Origin: Tropicimonas isoalkanivorans
GTDB taxonomy: Bacteria > Pseudomonadota > Alphaproteobacteria > Rhodobacterales > Rhodobacteraceae
Assembly: GCF_900112335.1 (NCBI RefSeq)
Contig: NZ_FOLG01000001.1
Span: 372,001 to 436,000 of the forward strand
Length of the DNA stretch: 64,000 nucleotides
Reading direction: 5' to 3'
The notes under the pieces are model-generated. The model ran no database searches. It saw only the letters and a list, made by a program, of their open reading frames with translations, and was not told the origin of the DNA. This document shows positions 18,653-29,715 of this stretch, piece after piece. The number at the start of each line of letters is the position of its first letter. The first letter of the stretch is position 1. Position numbers and translations under genes: made by a program.

Positions 18653-19861
18653 ATGGGTCTGCGCAGTTTCTTCGACCGCATCGAGCCGAACTTCCACAAG
18701 GGCGGCAAATACGAGCGGTACTTCGCCCTGTACGAGGCCATCGAGAGCTTCCTCTACACCCCCAAGACCGTGGCCACCGTGGCGCCGCATGCGCGCGCCT
18801 ACACGGACATGAAGCGGATCATGACCTACGTGGTTCTGGCGACGCTTCCCGCGCTTCTCTTCGGGCTCTGGAACACCGGCTACCAGGCCAACATGGCGCT
18901 CGCCGCCCTCGGGGACGAGGCGATGACGGGCTGGCGCGTGGGGCTGATGCAGGCCATCGGCTTCGGCATGAACCCGGGCAATTTCCTTGCCTGCATGTTC
19001 CACGGGCTCCTCTGGTTCCTACCGATCTATATCGTCACGATGGTGGTCGGCCTCGGCTGGGAGGGGCTGTTCGCGGTCGTTCGGGGGCATGAGATCAACG
19101 AGGGTTTCCTCGTTACGTCAATGCTTTACGTCCTGATCCTGCCGGCTTCCGCGCCGCTCTGGCAGGTCGCGCTCGGCATCTCCTTCGGGGTGGTGATCGG
19201 CAAGGAGGTATTCGGCGGCACGGGCAAGAACTTCCTCAACCCCGCGCTGGTGGGGCGTGCGTTCCTCTACTTCGCGTACCCCGCGCAGATGTCGGGCGAC
19301 AGCGTCTGGACGCCGGTTGACGGCTTCTCCGGCGCCACCGCGCTTGCGGTTTCGGCCGCCGACGGTGTCGGGGCGCTGCCGGAGTACGGCATCACCTTCT
19401 GGAGCGCCTTCTGGGGCACGATCCAGGGCTGCATCGGGGAAACCTCGGTCGTGGCCTGCATGATCGGCCTGGCGTTCCTGCTGGTCACGAAAGTCGCCAA
19501 TTGGCGGCTGGTGGTCGGCTGCTTGGCCGGCACGGTCGTCTTCTCTACGCTGCTGAACCTGATCGGCTCGGACACCAACCCGATGTTCGGGATGCCCTTC
19601 TGGTGGCATTTCGTGCTGGGCGGGTACGCCTTCGGGCTGGCCTTCATGGTCACGGAGCCGGTTTCGGCGGCGCATACCAACCTCGGGCGGCTCTGGTACG
19701 GGGCGCTGATCGGCTTCATGGTCGTGATGATCCGCGTGCTGAACCCGGCCTTCCCCGAAGGCATGATGCTCGCCATCCTGTTCGCCAACATCTTCGCGCC
19801 GCTGATCGACTGGTTCGTGGTGCGCGCCAACATCTCGCGGAGGGCAAAGCGCAATGCCTGA
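18653..19861 (+). CDS. nqrB: Na+-translocating NADH:quinone reductase subunit B
   Basis: A 402-aa multi-pass membrane subunit that forms the Na+ channel and carries covalent FMN and riboflavin. The flavinylation motif SGAT is complete at residues 226-229 (DGFSGATAL), with Thr229 as the expected FMN attachment site modified by ApbE. It starts three bases after nqrA and its end overlaps nqrC by eight bases, so the operon is tightly coupled. GTGKNFLNPALVGRAFLYFA is a conserved membrane stretch. Confidence 0.97.
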   Translation: MGLRSFFDRIEPNFHKGGKYERYFALYEAIESFLYTPKTVATVAPHARAYTDMKRIMTYVVLATLPALLFGLWNTGYQANMALAALGDEAMTGWRVGLMQAIGFGMNPGNFLACMFHGLLWFLPIYIVTMVVGLGWEGLFAVVRGHEINEGFLVTSMLYVLILPASAPLWQVALGISFGVVIGKEVFGGTGKNFLNPALVGRAFLYFAYPAQMSGDSVWTPVDGFSGATALAVSAADGVGALPEYGITFWSAFWGTIQGCIGETSVVACMIGLAFLLVTKVANWRLVVGCLAGTVVFSTLLNLIGSDTNPMFGMPFWWHFVLGGYAFGLAFMVTEPVSAAHTNLGRLWYGALIGFMVVMIRVLNPAFPEGMMLAILFANIFAPLIDWFVVRANISRRAKRNA

Positions 19862-20669
19862 ACCGGACTCTCAGGAAACCGAGGGCTTCCTCGCCCGCTT
19901 CAAGGCGCTGCCCGTGGATTCGGTGCAGAAGACCTTCTTCGTCGCGGTGACGCTGTGCCTGTTCTGCTCCATGGTCGTGGCCGCCGCGGCGGTCAGCCTT
20001 CGGCCGGTGCAGGAGGCCAACAAGCTGCGGGACAAGCGGATCAACATCCTGCAGGTGGCCGGCCTTTATGAGCCGGGAACCGACGTGGACGAGGCCTTCG
20101 CCGCCTTCGAACCGCGGGTGGTGGACCTGGAGTCGGGCACCTTCACCGACCGCTTCGACGCCACGACCTTCGACGACAAGCAGGCCGCCGAGGACGTGAC
20201 GCTTTCCATGCCGCTGGAGGACGACCCCGCGAGCATCGGGCGGCGCCTGAACTATGCCACCGTCTACCTGCTGAACGACGAACAGGGGAATCTCGACAAG
20301 ATCATCCTGCCGGTCTACGGCTATGGGCTCTGGTCCACGCTCTACGGCTTCATTGCGCTGGAAGAGAACGGCAACGACATCTACGGCCTTCAGTTCTATG
20401 AACATGCGGAGACGCCGGGGCTGGGCGCGGAGGTGGACAACCCGCGCTGGAAGGCGCTCTGGAACGGCAAGAAGCTGCGGGATGACGACGGCGACCTGAA
20501 GATCACGGTCGCCAAGGGCGTGCCGTCGCCCGCGATGGAGCCGTTCCACGTCGACGCTCTGGCCGGGGCCACGCTGACCTCCAACGGCGTCGACAACCTC
20601 GTCCGCTTCTGGATGGGCGAACAGGGCTTCGCGCCCTTCCTGGACAACCTCAAGGCGGGAGCCGTGTGA
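19854..20669 (+). CDS. nqrC: Na+-translocating NADH:quinone reductase subunit C
   Basis: A 271-aa subunit with one N-terminal membrane helix ([21 protein letters not shown]) and a periplasmic FMN-binding domain. The covalent FMN site is expected at Thr240 in [13 protein letters not shown]. The usual motif at this place is SGAT; here the serine is alanine, while the modified threonine is kept. The stop overlaps the nqrD start in TGATG. Confidence 0.95.
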   Translation: MPEPDSQETEGFLARFKALPVDSVQKTFFVAVTLCLFCSMVVAAAAVSLRPVQEANKLRDKRINILQVAGLYEPGTDVDEAFAAFEPRVVDLESGTFTDRFDATTFDDKQAAEDVTLSMPLEDDPASIGRRLNYATVYLLNDEQGNLDKIILPVYGYGLWSTLYGFIALEENGNDIYGLQFYEHAETPGLGAEVDNPRWKALWNGKKLRDDDGDLKITVAKGVPSPAMEPFHVDALAGATLTSNGVDNLVRFWMGEQGFAPFLDNLKAGAV

Positions 20670-21328
20670 TGGCACAGACGCGACGCACCTACCTCGTCGA
20701 TCCGCTGGTCGACAACAACCCGATCACGCTGCAGGTGCTGGGCATCTGCTCCGCGCTGGCGGTGACCTCCTCGTTGCAGGTGTCGCTGGTCATGGCGATC
20801 GCGGTGACATCGGTCACGGCCTTCTCGTCGATGTTCATCTCGATGCTGCGCAACCACATTCCGGGGTCGATCCGGATCATCGTGCAGATGGTCATCATCG
20901 CCAGCCTCGTGATCCTGGTGGACCAGATCCTGAAGGCGTTCCTGTTCGAGATCTCAAAGACGCTGTCCGTCTTCGTTGGGCTCATCATCACCAACTGCAT
21001 CGTCATGGGCCGTGCGGAGGCCTTCGCCATGAAGAACCCGCCGGTGGACAGCTTCATCGACGGGATCGGCAACGGGCTGGGCTACGGGCTGATCCTGATG
21101 ATGGTGGGCACGGTGCGGGAGCTGTTCGGCTCCGGCTCGCTCTTCGGCATCACGATCCTGCCCACGGTCAACAACGGCGGCTGGTACGTGCCGAACGGCC
21201 TGCTGCTGCTGCCGCCGTCGGCCTTTTTCATCATAGGGCTGATCATCTGGGCCTTCCGGACGTGGAAGCCGGAGCAGGTCGAGGTTCGCGAATACATCAT
21301 CCAGGAACAGGAAGTGGAGGCGCACTGA
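20669..21328 (+). CDS. nqrD: Na+-translocating NADH:quinone reductase subunit D
   Basis: A 219-aa membrane subunit of the NqrD/RnfE family with six hydrophobic segments. [20 protein letters not shown] contains the cysteine that ligates the intramembrane iron centre shared with NqrE. The ATG at 20669 overlaps the nqrC stop; a GTG one codon earlier is in frame but less likely. The stop overlaps the nqrE start. Confidence 0.96.
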   Translation: MAQTRRTYLVDPLVDNNPITLQVLGICSALAVTSSLQVSLVMAIAVTSVTAFSSMFISMLRNHIPGSIRIIVQMVIIASLVILVDQILKAFLFEISKTLSVFVGLIITNCIVMGRAEAFAMKNPPVDSFIDGIGNGLGYGLILMMVGTVRELFGSGSLFGITILPTVNNGGWYVPNGLLLLPPSAFFIIGLIIWAFRTWKPEQVEVREYIIQEQEVEAH

Positions 21329-21936
21329 TGGAAGGGCTGCTGTCGCTCGCCGTCAAGGCGATCTTCGTCGAAAACCTGGCGCTGTCGTTCTTCCTCGGCA
21401 TGTGCACCTTCATCGCCGTCAGCAAGAAGATCTCCACCGCCATCGGGCTGGGGATCTCGGTCATGGTGGTGCAGACGATCACGGTGCCCGCCAACAACCT
21501 GATTTTGAACGGGCTGCTGAAACCCGGCGCGCTGGACTGGCTGGGCTTCGGGAACGTGGACCTGACGTTCCTGGGTCTCATCTCCTACATCGGGGTGATC
21601 GCGGCGATGGTGCAGATCCTGGAGATGGTGCTCGATAAGTACTTTCCGCCGCTCTACAACGCGCTCGGGATCTTCCTGCCGCTCATCACGGTGAACTGCG
21701 CGATCCTCGGCGGGTCGCTGTTCATGGTGGAACGCGACTACGGCTTCGCACAGTCGGTCACCTACGGGTTCAGCTCCGGCCTCGGCTGGGCGCTGGCGAT
21801 CACCGCCATGGCGGGCGTGCGGGAGAAGCTGAAGTACTCCGACATCCCCGACGGGCTGCAGGGGCTGGGGATCACCTTCATCACCGCCGGGCTGATGGCC
21901 ATGGGATTCATGTCCTTCAGCGGCGTGAAACTGTAA
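21328..21936 (+). CDS. nqrE: Na+-translocating NADH:quinone reductase subunit E
   Basis: A 202-aa membrane subunit of the NqrE/RnfA family. Segments [20 protein letters not shown] and [20 protein letters not shown] contain the paired cysteines expected to bind iron with NqrD. The chosen ATG overlaps the nqrD stop (TGATG) and gives the family length; a longer reading into nqrD is rejected. Confidence 0.96.
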   Translation: MEGLLSLAVKAIFVENLALSFFLGMCTFIAVSKKISTAIGLGISVMVVQTITVPANNLILNGLLKPGALDWLGFGNVDLTFLGLISYIGVIAAMVQILEMVLDKYFPPLYNALGIFLPLITVNCAILGGSLFMVERDYGFAQSVTYGFSSGLGWALAITAMAGVREKLKYSDIPDGLQGLGITFITAGLMAMGFMSFSGVKL

Positions 21937-21948
21937 GGGGGCCGGGAG

Positions 21949-23169
21949 ATGTCGACATTTCTTCTGGGCGTCGCGCTCTTTACCCTGATCGTTCTGGCGC
22001 TCGTCACCCTCATCATGTTCGCCCGTTCGCGGCTTGTCTCGTCCGGCAATGTGGCGATCACGATCAACGGCGAGAAGACGATCCACGTTCCTGCCGGCGG
22101 CAAGCTGTTGCAGACGCTGGCGAACCAGCACCTGTTCGTGCCCTCGGCCTGCGGCGGCGGCGGCACCTGTGCGCAGTGCCGGGTGCGCGTGCATGCGGGC
22201 GGCGGGTCGATCCTGCCCACCGAGGAAACCCACATCACCAAGCGCGAGGCGGCACGGGGCGACCGGCTGTCCTGCCAGGTGGCGGTGAAGCAGGACATGG
22301 AGATCGAGGTTCCCGAAGAGGTCTTCGGCGTGAAGAAGTGGGAGTGCACGGTGCGCTCCAACCACAACGTCGCGACCTTCATCAAGGAGCTGGTTCTGGA
22401 GCTGCCCGAGGGCGAGCACGTGAACTTCCGCGCTGGCGGTTACATCCAGATCGAGGCCCCGGCCCATGAACTGAAGTACACCGAGTTCGAGATCGAGGAC
22501 GAGTACCGGGAGGACTGGGACCGCTTCGACCTCTGGCAGTATGAGTCCGCCGTCGAGGAGCCGGTGGAGCGCGCCTATTCCATGGCGAACTACCCCGAGG
22601 AGAAGGGCATCATCATGCTCAACGTCCGGGTGGCCTCCCCGCCGCCGGGCACGGCGCATATCCCGCCGGGCAAGATGTCCTCCTACATCTTCAACCTCAA
22701 GCCGGGCGACAAGGTCACGATCTCCGGCCCGTTCGGGGAGTTCTTCGCCCGCGACACCGACAAGGAGATGATCTTCGTCGGCGGCGGGGCGGGCATGGCG
22801 CCGATGCGCAGCCACATCTTCGACCAGCTCAAGCGGCTCGCCACAACGCGGAAGGTGACCTTCTGGTACGGCGCCCGCTCGAAGCGGGAGATGTTCTACG
22901 TCGAGGATTTCGACCAGCTCGCAGCGGAGAATCCGAACTTCACCTGGCACGTCGCCCTGTCGGACGCGATGCCGGAGGACAATTGGACGGGCTACACCGG
23001 CTTCATCCACAACGTCCTCTATGAGCAGTACCTGAAGGACCACCCTGCCCCCGAGGATTGCGAATATTACATGTGCGGGCCGCCGATCATGAACCAGTCG
23101 GTGATCAACATGCTGCTGGAGCTTGGTGTGGACCGGGAAGACATCATGCTGGACGACTTCGGCGGTTGA
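21949..23169 (+). CDS. nqrF: Na+-translocating NADH:quinone reductase subunit F
   Basis: A 406-aa NADH-oxidising subunit: one N-terminal membrane helix (about residues 4-25), a 2Fe-2S ferredoxin domain with Cys68, Cys74, Cys77 and Cys109, then an FAD domain (RAYSMANYP) and an NADH-binding domain ([23 protein letters not shown]). It feeds electrons from NADH into the complex. It is the last gene of the operon, 12 bases after nqrE, and is followed by an intrinsic terminator. Confidence 0.97.
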   Translation: MSTFLLGVALFTLIVLALVTLIMFARSRLVSSGNVAITINGEKTIHVPAGGKLLQTLANQHLFVPSACGGGGTCAQCRVRVHAGGGSILPTEETHITKREAARGDRLSCQVAVKQDMEIEVPEEVFGVKKWECTVRSNHNVATFIKELVLELPEGEHVNFRAGGYIQIEAPAHELKYTEFEIEDEYREDWDRFDLWQYESAVEEPVERAYSMANYPEEKGIIMLNVRVASPPPGTAHIPPGKMSSYIFNLKPGDKVTISGPFGEFFARDTDKEMIFVGGGAGMAPMRSHIFDQLKRLATTRKVTFWYGARSKREMFYVEDFDQLAAENPNFTWHVALSDAMPEDNWTGYTGFIHNVLYEQYLKDHPAPEDCEYYMCGPPIMNQSVINMLLELGVDREDIMLDDFGG

Positions 23170-23190
23170 TCCGCCAATCTCCTCCCCCCA

Positions 23191-23220
23191 ACCGGCGCCT
23201 CGCGGCGCCGGTCGCCTTTT
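23191..23220 (+). terminator. Intrinsic terminator of the nqr operon
   Basis: ACCGGCGCC (23191-23199) and GGCGCCGGT (23204-23212) form a perfect 9-bp stem around TCGC, followed by CGCCTTTT. It lies 21 bases after the nqrF stop. Confidence 0.85.
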
Positions 23221-23368
23221 GCGGGGAGGCAAGTGCGAAAGTATCGCGCCCGGCAGAGCGACTTTCTACTGTAGTCAGCTGAAAATCCCGGTCTAGAATG
23301 GCGCTGACCGATAGCCTGGACGGGCCGTCGTCGAAATCAGGTGGCATGGAACGAGAAAGAGACCCCCG

Positions 23369-23890
23369 ATGCACCGAAAAACCGTACATCCGATCGAACA
23401 CGAAAACCCGCATACCCACAGCCAGAGCCTCGAGTCGAACACGACCCCGCCGGGCGGAAACGCAACCGCGGCAACCGTGCTGGACGCCAAGGGCAAGCAG
23501 ATCTACTCGGTTCGGCCGGCCGATTCGATCCACCATGCCTCCGAGGTCCTCAAGGAGCACAACATCGGTTCGGTTCTCGTGCGGGATCAGAACGGCCATG
23601 TCGTCGGCATTCTGACGGAGCGCGACATCGTCCGCGGCTTCGCCGACCTGCCGGGAGATACCTATACAAAGCGGGTGGACGAACTGATGACGACAGACGT
23701 CGTCAGCTGCGGCCCGGAAGAGCGCTTGTTGGACATGCTCCGCAAGATGACCGACGGGCGGTTCCGCCACCTGCCGGTGATGGACGGCGAACACGTGGTG
23801 GGCATGATTTCCATCGGCGACGTGGTGAAGTACCGCCTGCGGGAACTGGAATACGAAGCGCTGAAACTCAAGCAGATGATCGTCGGCTGA
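23369..23890 (+). CDS. CBS-domain protein (paired CBS)
   Basis: A 173-aa cytoplasmic protein with a hydrophilic His/Asn-rich leader of about 35 residues, followed by two CBS motifs forming one Bateman module. The first is around EVLKEHNIGSVLVRDQNGHV with GILTERDIVRG, the second around DGRFRHLPVMDGEHV with GMISIGDVVKYRL. Such modules bind adenine nucleotides and sense energy state. The pattern matches the free-standing CBS proteins common in alphaproteobacteria. Partner is unknown; the gene is alone between nqr and the sugar operon. Confidence 0.85.
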   Translation: MHRKTVHPIEHENPHTHSQSLESNTTPPGGNATAATVLDAKGKQIYSVRPADSIHHASEVLKEHNIGSVLVRDQNGHVVGILTERDIVRGFADLPGDTYTKRVDELMTTDVVSCGPEERLLDMLRKMTDGRFRHLPVMDGEHVVGMISIGDVVKYRLRELEYEALKLKQMIVG

Positions 23891-23939
23891 TCTTAGGCTT
23901 TTCCGCCCCGCCGGGCCCGGATTTTCGGCCGGAAGGTCG

Positions 23940-25088
<1,149 letters not shown>

Positions 25089-25098
25089 CCGCTCTCTT

Positions 25099-26151
25099 TC
25101 ACTTGCCGCCCGTGGAGGCGATGCCCGTGGCGATGTACTTCTGGAGGAAGGCGAAAACCAGCGCCACGGGCAAAAGCGTCAGCACCGTCATCGCCAGAAG
25201 GCTGCTCCACTCCGTCCGCATTTCGCCCTGGAACGAATTCAGCGCCAGTTGCAGCGTGTAGTTCTCGCTGCGCGACAGGGCAATCAGCGGCCAGAGGAAG
25301 TCGTTCCAGCGCCACATGATCGAAAGGATCGCCAACACCGCGATGGCGGGCGCGGAGAGCGGCAGCACGATCCGCCAGAAGATCTTCCACTCGCTGGCCT
25401 TGTCCATGCGGGCGGCATCCAGGATTTCGTCCGGGATCGTCAGCATGTATTGGCGCAGCAGGAACACCCCCGTCGGCGTCGCGGCGCCGGGAATGATCAC
25501 GCCCCAGGGGCTGTCGAGCATCCCGAATTCGCGCGTGACCATGAAGAGCGGCACCAGCACCACCGATTGCGGCACCATCAGCACGCCGATCACCAGCGCG
25601 ACGACGGCCCCCCGTCCCCGGAACTCGTATTTTGCCAGCGCGAAGGCTGCCATGGAGTTGACCAGCAGGGTGATTGCCGTTGCGGTCAGGGTGATGAAGG
25701 TCGAGTTCCAGAAATAGCGCATGAAATCGAAGCGCTCGAAAAGGGTGCGATAGTTTTCCAGCGCCGGTTTCACGCGTTCCACCGGCACCCTGTCGGCACG
25801 GTTGATCTTGACGACCTCGCCTGGCGCCTCCGGGCGGACGACCTGGCTCGTGAGTCCGATCCGGCGCACTTGCGCCACCGTTTCCCCCGCCAGCGGGCCA
25901 TCCGTCACGCGAAACAGCGGCAGAGGCTCGGCATGGCCGTCGAGTTGCACCGTCTCCGGGGCATAGGGAAGGAAGCGCGGCGGAAAGCGGTCGAGTTCCG
26001 CCTGCGTCTTGAAGGAGGAGACCACGAGCCAGATCACCGGGCCGAACATCAGGAAGACGCCGAGGGCGAGGTAGGCGTAGCTCGCCCAATCGGTCCAGTG
26101 GAGCCGACCCCGCCCCCGGGTGCGGGTCAGAAAGGCCGTTACATTAGCCAT
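25099..26151 (-). CDS. Carbohydrate ABC transporter permease (MalG type)
   Basis: A 350-aa inner membrane permease with six helices. The EAA loop that docks the ATPase is ILDAARMDKASEWKIFWRIV. Between helix 1 and helix 2 there is a periplasmic segment of about 120 residues (FKTQAELDRFPPRF through the RTLFERFDFMRYF region), longer than in many MalG proteins. It overlaps the preceding permease gene by eight bases. Confidence 0.92.
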   Translation of the reverse strand: MANVTAFLTRTRGRGRLHWTDWASYAYLALGVFLMFGPVIWLVVSSFKTQAELDRFPPRFLPYAPETVQLDGHAEPLPLFRVTDGPLAGETVAQVRRIGLTSQVVRPEAPGEVVKINRADRVPVERVKPALENYRTLFERFDFMRYFWNSTFITLTATAITLLVNSMAAFALAKYEFRGRGAVVALVIGVLMVPQSVVLVPLFMVTREFGMLDSPWGVIIPGAATPTGVFLLRQYMLTIPDEILDAARMDKASEWKIFWRIVLPLSAPAIAVLAILSIMWRWNDFLWPLIALSRSENYTLQLALNSFQGEMRTEWSSLLAMTVLTLLPVALVFAFLQKYIATGIASTGGK

Positions 26152-27115
26152 TGGACGACCTCCGCGTAATCCAGAGCTGTATCACCGTCAGCGCCACCAA
26201 AAGCAGCGCCAGCAGCAGCGAGGCCGCCGCCGCTGGCCCGAACAGGCGCGGCGCGCCGCCAAAGCCGGTCTCATAGATATACTGGATGATGAAGGTGGTC
26301 GCCGATCCCGGCCCACCCCCGGTAAAGGCATAGATCTCGTCGAAGGTCTGCACGCCCTTGATGAGCGCCAGCACCATCACGACCAGCATCGTCGGCATCA
26401 GGAGCGGCAGGGTGATGCGCCGGAACGTCCGCCAGGGGCCGGCGGCGTCCATCACCGCGGCCTCGTAGACGTCACGGGGGATCGCCTGCAGCCCGGCGAG
26501 AAGGATGAGGGTATAAAAGCCCATGTGCGCCCAGACGGACAGGAACACCGACCAGAAGAACGCCCAATGACGGTCGAGCAGCCAGACCACGCTGTCCATG
26601 CCCACCGCCTCCAGCCCGGCGTTCAGGATTCCGTTCCGCTGGAGCACCCACTTCCAGACCAGCGCCACCACCACCGGTGACAGAAGGACGGGAAAGAAGA
26701 AGACCGCCCGGAAGAAGCCCCGCGCCTTGATCTCCCGGTTCAGAACCAGGGCGGTCAGCAGGGAGAAGCCGACCATGAACCCAACCTGCATCACGATGAA
26801 CCACGCGGTATTGTGCACCGCGCGCCAGAAAAGATCGCGCGCGCAGGTGTTCGGATCGAGATAGCTGTCGCAATCCAGAAGCTGGGCGAAGTTTTCCGCG
26901 CCGACGAAGGTTCGATCCAGCAGCAGGATGTTGTCCGTCCCGGTGAAGGCATAGGCGAAGTTCAGCAGAATCGGCAGGAACGCGAAGGTCCCGAAGAGCA
27001 GCAGGTTGGGCAGGAGAAACACCCAGGCGAGCCGGGAGATTCCGAGCCGGCGCTGCAGCGCCCGCATCGGCAGGTCGACCACATTCATCAGGGGTGAGAT
27101 CAGGCGAAGCAGCAT
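26144..27115 (-). CDS. Carbohydrate ABC transporter permease (MalF type)
   Basis: A 323-aa inner membrane permease with six helices and the EAA loop DVYEAAVMDAAGPWRTFRRI. It pairs with the MalG-type partner encoded next. The start MLLRLISPLMN is preferred because GGAAAGAG lies about five bases upstream; an in-frame ATG five codons earlier is possible. It is separated from the binding-protein gene upstream by 222 bp containing a long hairpin. Confidence 0.9.
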   Translation of the reverse strand: MLLRLISPLMNVVDLPMRALQRRLGISRLAWVFLLPNLLLFGTFAFLPILLNFAYAFTGTDNILLLDRTFVGAENFAQLLDCDSYLDPNTCARDLFWRAVHNTAWFIVMQVGFMVGFSLLTALVLNREIKARGFFRAVFFFPVLLSPVVVALVWKWVLQRNGILNAGLEAVGMDSVVWLLDRHWAFFWSVFLSVWAHMGFYTLILLAGLQAIPRDVYEAAVMDAAGPWRTFRRITLPLLMPTMLVVMVLALIKGVQTFDEIYAFTGGGPGSATTFIIQYIYETGFGGAPRLFGPAAAASLLLALLLVALTVIQLWITRRSSNG

Positions 27116-27220
27116 GCGGTCTCTTTCCATGCCGGGCGCGGACAGCGCCCCGCGGCCAGCGGGTCATCGGGCGCGCGTCCGGAGCGTCGACGGCACCTCC
27201 CGGCCCACACGTCGGAATTT

Positions 27221-27277
27221 GGGTATTTGGGCCAACAAGAAGACTCCACCTTGGGCTTCTTGTTGGTGAAAATACCC
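27221..27277. repeat. Long inverted repeat/hairpin between binding-protein and permease genes
   Basis: CCAACAAGAAG (27232-27242) pairs perfectly with CTTCTTGTTGG (27256-27266), and an outer stem GGGTATTT (27221-27228) pairs with AAATACCC (27270-27277), separated by a 3x3 internal loop. The outer arms with GGTATTT resemble intergenic hairpins I recall as common in Rhodobacterales. Its place right after the solute-binding protein gene fits partial termination or mRNA 3' stabilisation, giving more binding protein than permease. Confidence 0.75.
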
Positions 27278-27337
27278 ATATCCGACCCTCAGCCGCAGAC
27301 GCGGCCGGTCGACAGTCCGGTGCGACGTCTCACCGTC

Positions 27338-28609
27338 TCACTCGCCCGATTCGGCCAGCGCCTGAGCCAGGTCGTCCTTGGCGCGCGCCATGGCCTCTTC
27401 GACCGTCAACTCGCCGACGATGGCCTGGCTGACGCGCGCGAGCGAGATGTTGAACATGGCGCGGTTGTTCTTGTAGCCCTGATAGGCGAAGGCGATCGGC
27501 GAGACGGTGGGGACCTGGGCGGCGAAGGCGTTCAGCGCCGCGGCCGCTTGCTCGGACGCGCCCTCGTAGGTCACGCCCTCAGCGGCGACGGCGGCATGGG
27601 CGGGGATGTTGAGGGACTTGGCGGTCAGGTCGGCGTAGTTCTCCTTTTCCGCCAGGAAGTCGATCAGCTTCGCCACGATCTCGGGATGTTGCGTCTGTTC
27701 GAAGCCGACGATGCCGGCGCCTCCCGGCATTCCCGTGCAGGCGGCGGGTCCGCAGGGCGAGCCGACCACTTCCCAGTCGAATGCGTCGCCGATGGAGCTG
27801 TCCATGCGCTGGACGTTCCAGCTTCCGGAGTAGTAGAACACGAGCTCGCCGTTGATGAACTCCTGCGCCGCGTCCTGGTAGGTGGTGCCACCGGCCGCGC
27901 CCCAGACGTCCGGCGCCATGGTGCCGTCTTTATTCCAGTCGACGAATTTCTGCGCGAAGGTGGTGAAGCCCTCGTCCACCAGTGTTGGCGTGCCGTCTTC
28001 GCCGAACAGCTTGGCGCCGTAGGAGATCGCGGGGCCGGCGATGCGGTGGCCGGAGCGGTCGATGGCCATGGCGAACGGCGTCTCGGTCGCCTCCGCAACC
28101 TTGCGGGTGGCCTCTGCCCAGTCGTCCCAGGTGGCATCCGGCCCCGGAACCTCTACCTCCGCCTGATCGAAGAGGGTGCGGTTGATGAAGGGTCCGGTGA
28201 TGGTGAGCTGAGAATGCAGGCCGTAGATGCCATCGTCGTCGGGCCCCTTGCGGTACCAGTCGAGGATCGGGCCGAAGCTTTCCTCCCAGTAGGCGCGGTC
28301 GACGTGAGGCGCGAGGTCCAGGTAGTACTTGCTGAGCCCTCCCAGGTCCGTGACCTTGGCCATGTCGGGGCCGGTGCCAGCGGCGAGCTGCACTGGCAGG
28401 TTTTCGAGGATGGCCTTGTAGGGGACCTTGTCGATCACGACGCTCACGCCGTCGTTCTCGGCCTCGAAGCGCTCGATGATCTCGCCGGCGGCCTCGCATT
28501 CGTTGCCGTCGGAGTAGCACATGAAGCGGATTTCCTGTGCCGAGGCGGCGCCTCCGGCCAGCATGGCGGCCAGTGCGGCGCCTTTCGTGAAATATCCAGT
28601 CGGTGTCAT
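27338..28609 (-). CDS. Extracellular sugar-binding protein of ABC transporter (family 1)
   Basis: A 423-aa periplasmic binding protein with a signal peptide (MTPTGYFTKGAALAAMLAGGAASAQ). Lobes of the family-1 fold are recognisable: EIIERFEAENDGVSV, AGTGPDMAKVTDLGG, FINGELVFYYSGSWNV and GGAGIVGF. Three cysteines (SPCGPAACTG plus MCYSDGNECE) could form disulfides. The start ATG overlaps the upstream oxidoreductase stop (ATGA) and has GGGAGGAG upstream. The ligand is unknown; the flanking oxidoreductases suggest a cyclic sugar or polyol. Confidence 0.93.
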   Translation of the reverse strand: MTPTGYFTKGAALAAMLAGGAASAQEIRFMCYSDGNECEAAGEIIERFEAENDGVSVVIDKVPYKAILENLPVQLAAGTGPDMAKVTDLGGLSKYYLDLAPHVDRAYWEESFGPILDWYRKGPDDDGIYGLHSQLTITGPFINRTLFDQAEVEVPGPDATWDDWAEATRKVAEATETPFAMAIDRSGHRIAGPAISYGAKLFGEDGTPTLVDEGFTTFAQKFVDWNKDGTMAPDVWGAAGGTTYQDAAQEFINGELVFYYSGSWNVQRMDSSIGDAFDWEVVGSPCGPAACTGMPGGAGIVGFEQTQHPEIVAKLIDFLAEKENYADLTAKSLNIPAHAAVAAEGVTYEGASEQAAAALNAFAAQVPTVSPIAFAYQGYKNNRAMFNISLARVSQAIVGELTVEEAMARAKDDLAQALAESGE

Positions 28610-29715
28610 CGGTCACTCCTCCCTGAGTCGTCCCTGTCTCGGACCAGTTCGACGGCGCCCGGTTCGGGGGCCCAGCCATAATACAACGGGTGATCCTCGG
28701 CCAGCGGCAGGTATTCGGCCTGCCCCGTCCGCGCGGCATTGTAGATCGCGGCCACCAGTTCGACGGAGCGGCGCCCGTCTTCGGGGGTGACGGCCTGCGC
28801 CTCCCTGCCCTGCAGCCGGTCCGCCAGCGCCTCGAAATACCCGGCGAAGCGGGTCCGCGAGGGGCGGACGCCGGCCAGCACGTCGTCCACCTGCGATTGC
28901 TCCACGGGGGCGCGGGCGGTGAAGGTCCACGGCTGGGCCATGGGCGCGTAGGGCTCGGTGCCGCTTTCGGCGGTCACCCCCTCCCAGCAGATGCGGATGC
29001 GCGTGGTGTCGGTCGCGGCGCCGAGGGTGATGGAGCTGGTCGCCAGCGCGCCGGACTCGAAGCGCAGCGCGATCGCCGCGCAGTCTTCGGTCTCGATGGC
29101 ATTGACGCGGGTGGCGACCGTGGCCTGCACCTCGCGCACCGGCCCCAGCAGGGCGGTCAACAGGTCATGATTGTGGATGGCGTGGCCGAGGACGGCGCCG
29201 CCGTTCTCCCCCGCCCAGGTACCGCGCCAGGAGGTGGCGTAGTAGTCCGGGCCTCGGTTCCAGTGGGTTTCCACGCTCGCCGCGTAGGGCCGCCCCAGAA
29301 GGCCGGCCGTTCGGAGGGCTTCGATCTGAGCCATGGCCGGGCCGTAGCGGTACTGGAAGACCGGCGACAGCACGCGGCCGGCGGCCTGGGCTGTGGCGAT
29401 CAGGGACTCCGCCTCGGCGAGCGAGGGGACCATGGGTTTTTCGCAGACCACGTGCTTGCCGGCCTTTAACGCGGCCTTCGCGGCCTTGTAGTGCAGGTGC
29501 GGCGGCAGGCAGATGTCCACGAGATCGACGTCCGGGTCGGCCAGCACGTTCGCCAGGTTGCGTGCGACCTGGATGCCGTGGGGATCGGCGATTTCCTCTG
29601 CGCGGGCGAGGTTGAGGTCGCAGATCCAGGTGACGGCGAATTGGTGGGGAAGATCGAGGTAGCCCTCCAGGTGCTCCCGCCCGATGCCGGCGCCTATGAT
29701 CGCGGTGCGGATCAA
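28606..29715 (-). CDS. Gfo/Idh/MocA family oxidoreductase (third of operon)
   Basis: A 369-aa NAD(P)-dependent dehydrogenase of sugars or polyols. The Rossmann motif is IIGAGIGREHLEGYL, the family motif is HVVCEKPMVPS, and the catalytic His region is LGHAIHNHDLL. The start is taken as TTG at 29715, which overlaps the stop of the preceding gene as TTGA and places the Rossmann fold at the N-terminus. No ATG lies near; upstream ATG readings would extend deep into the neighbouring gene. It is translationally coupled at both ends. Confidence 0.88.
   Translation of the reverse strand: MIRTAIIGAGIGREHLEGYLDLPHQFAVTWICDLNLARAEEIADPHGIQVARNLANVLADPDVDLVDICLPPHLHYKAAKAALKAGKHVVCEKPMVPSLAEAESLIATAQAAGRVLSPVFQYRYGPAMAQIEALRTAGLLGRPYAASVETHWNRGPDYYATSWRGTWAGENGGAVLGHAIHNHDLLTALLGPVREVQATVATRVNAIETEDCAAIALRFESGALATSSITLGAATDTTRIRICWEGVTAESGTEPYAPMAQPWTFTARAPVEQSQVDDVLAGVRPSRTRFAGYFEALADRLQGREAQAVTPEDGRRSVELVAAIYNAARTGQAEYLPLAEDHPLYYGWAPEPGAVELVRDRDDSGRSDR

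Noticed and set aside
21082-23232. A 716-codon minus-strand frame over nqrD-nqrF
   Set aside because: Shadow of the nqr genes; His/Arg-rich without domain motifs.
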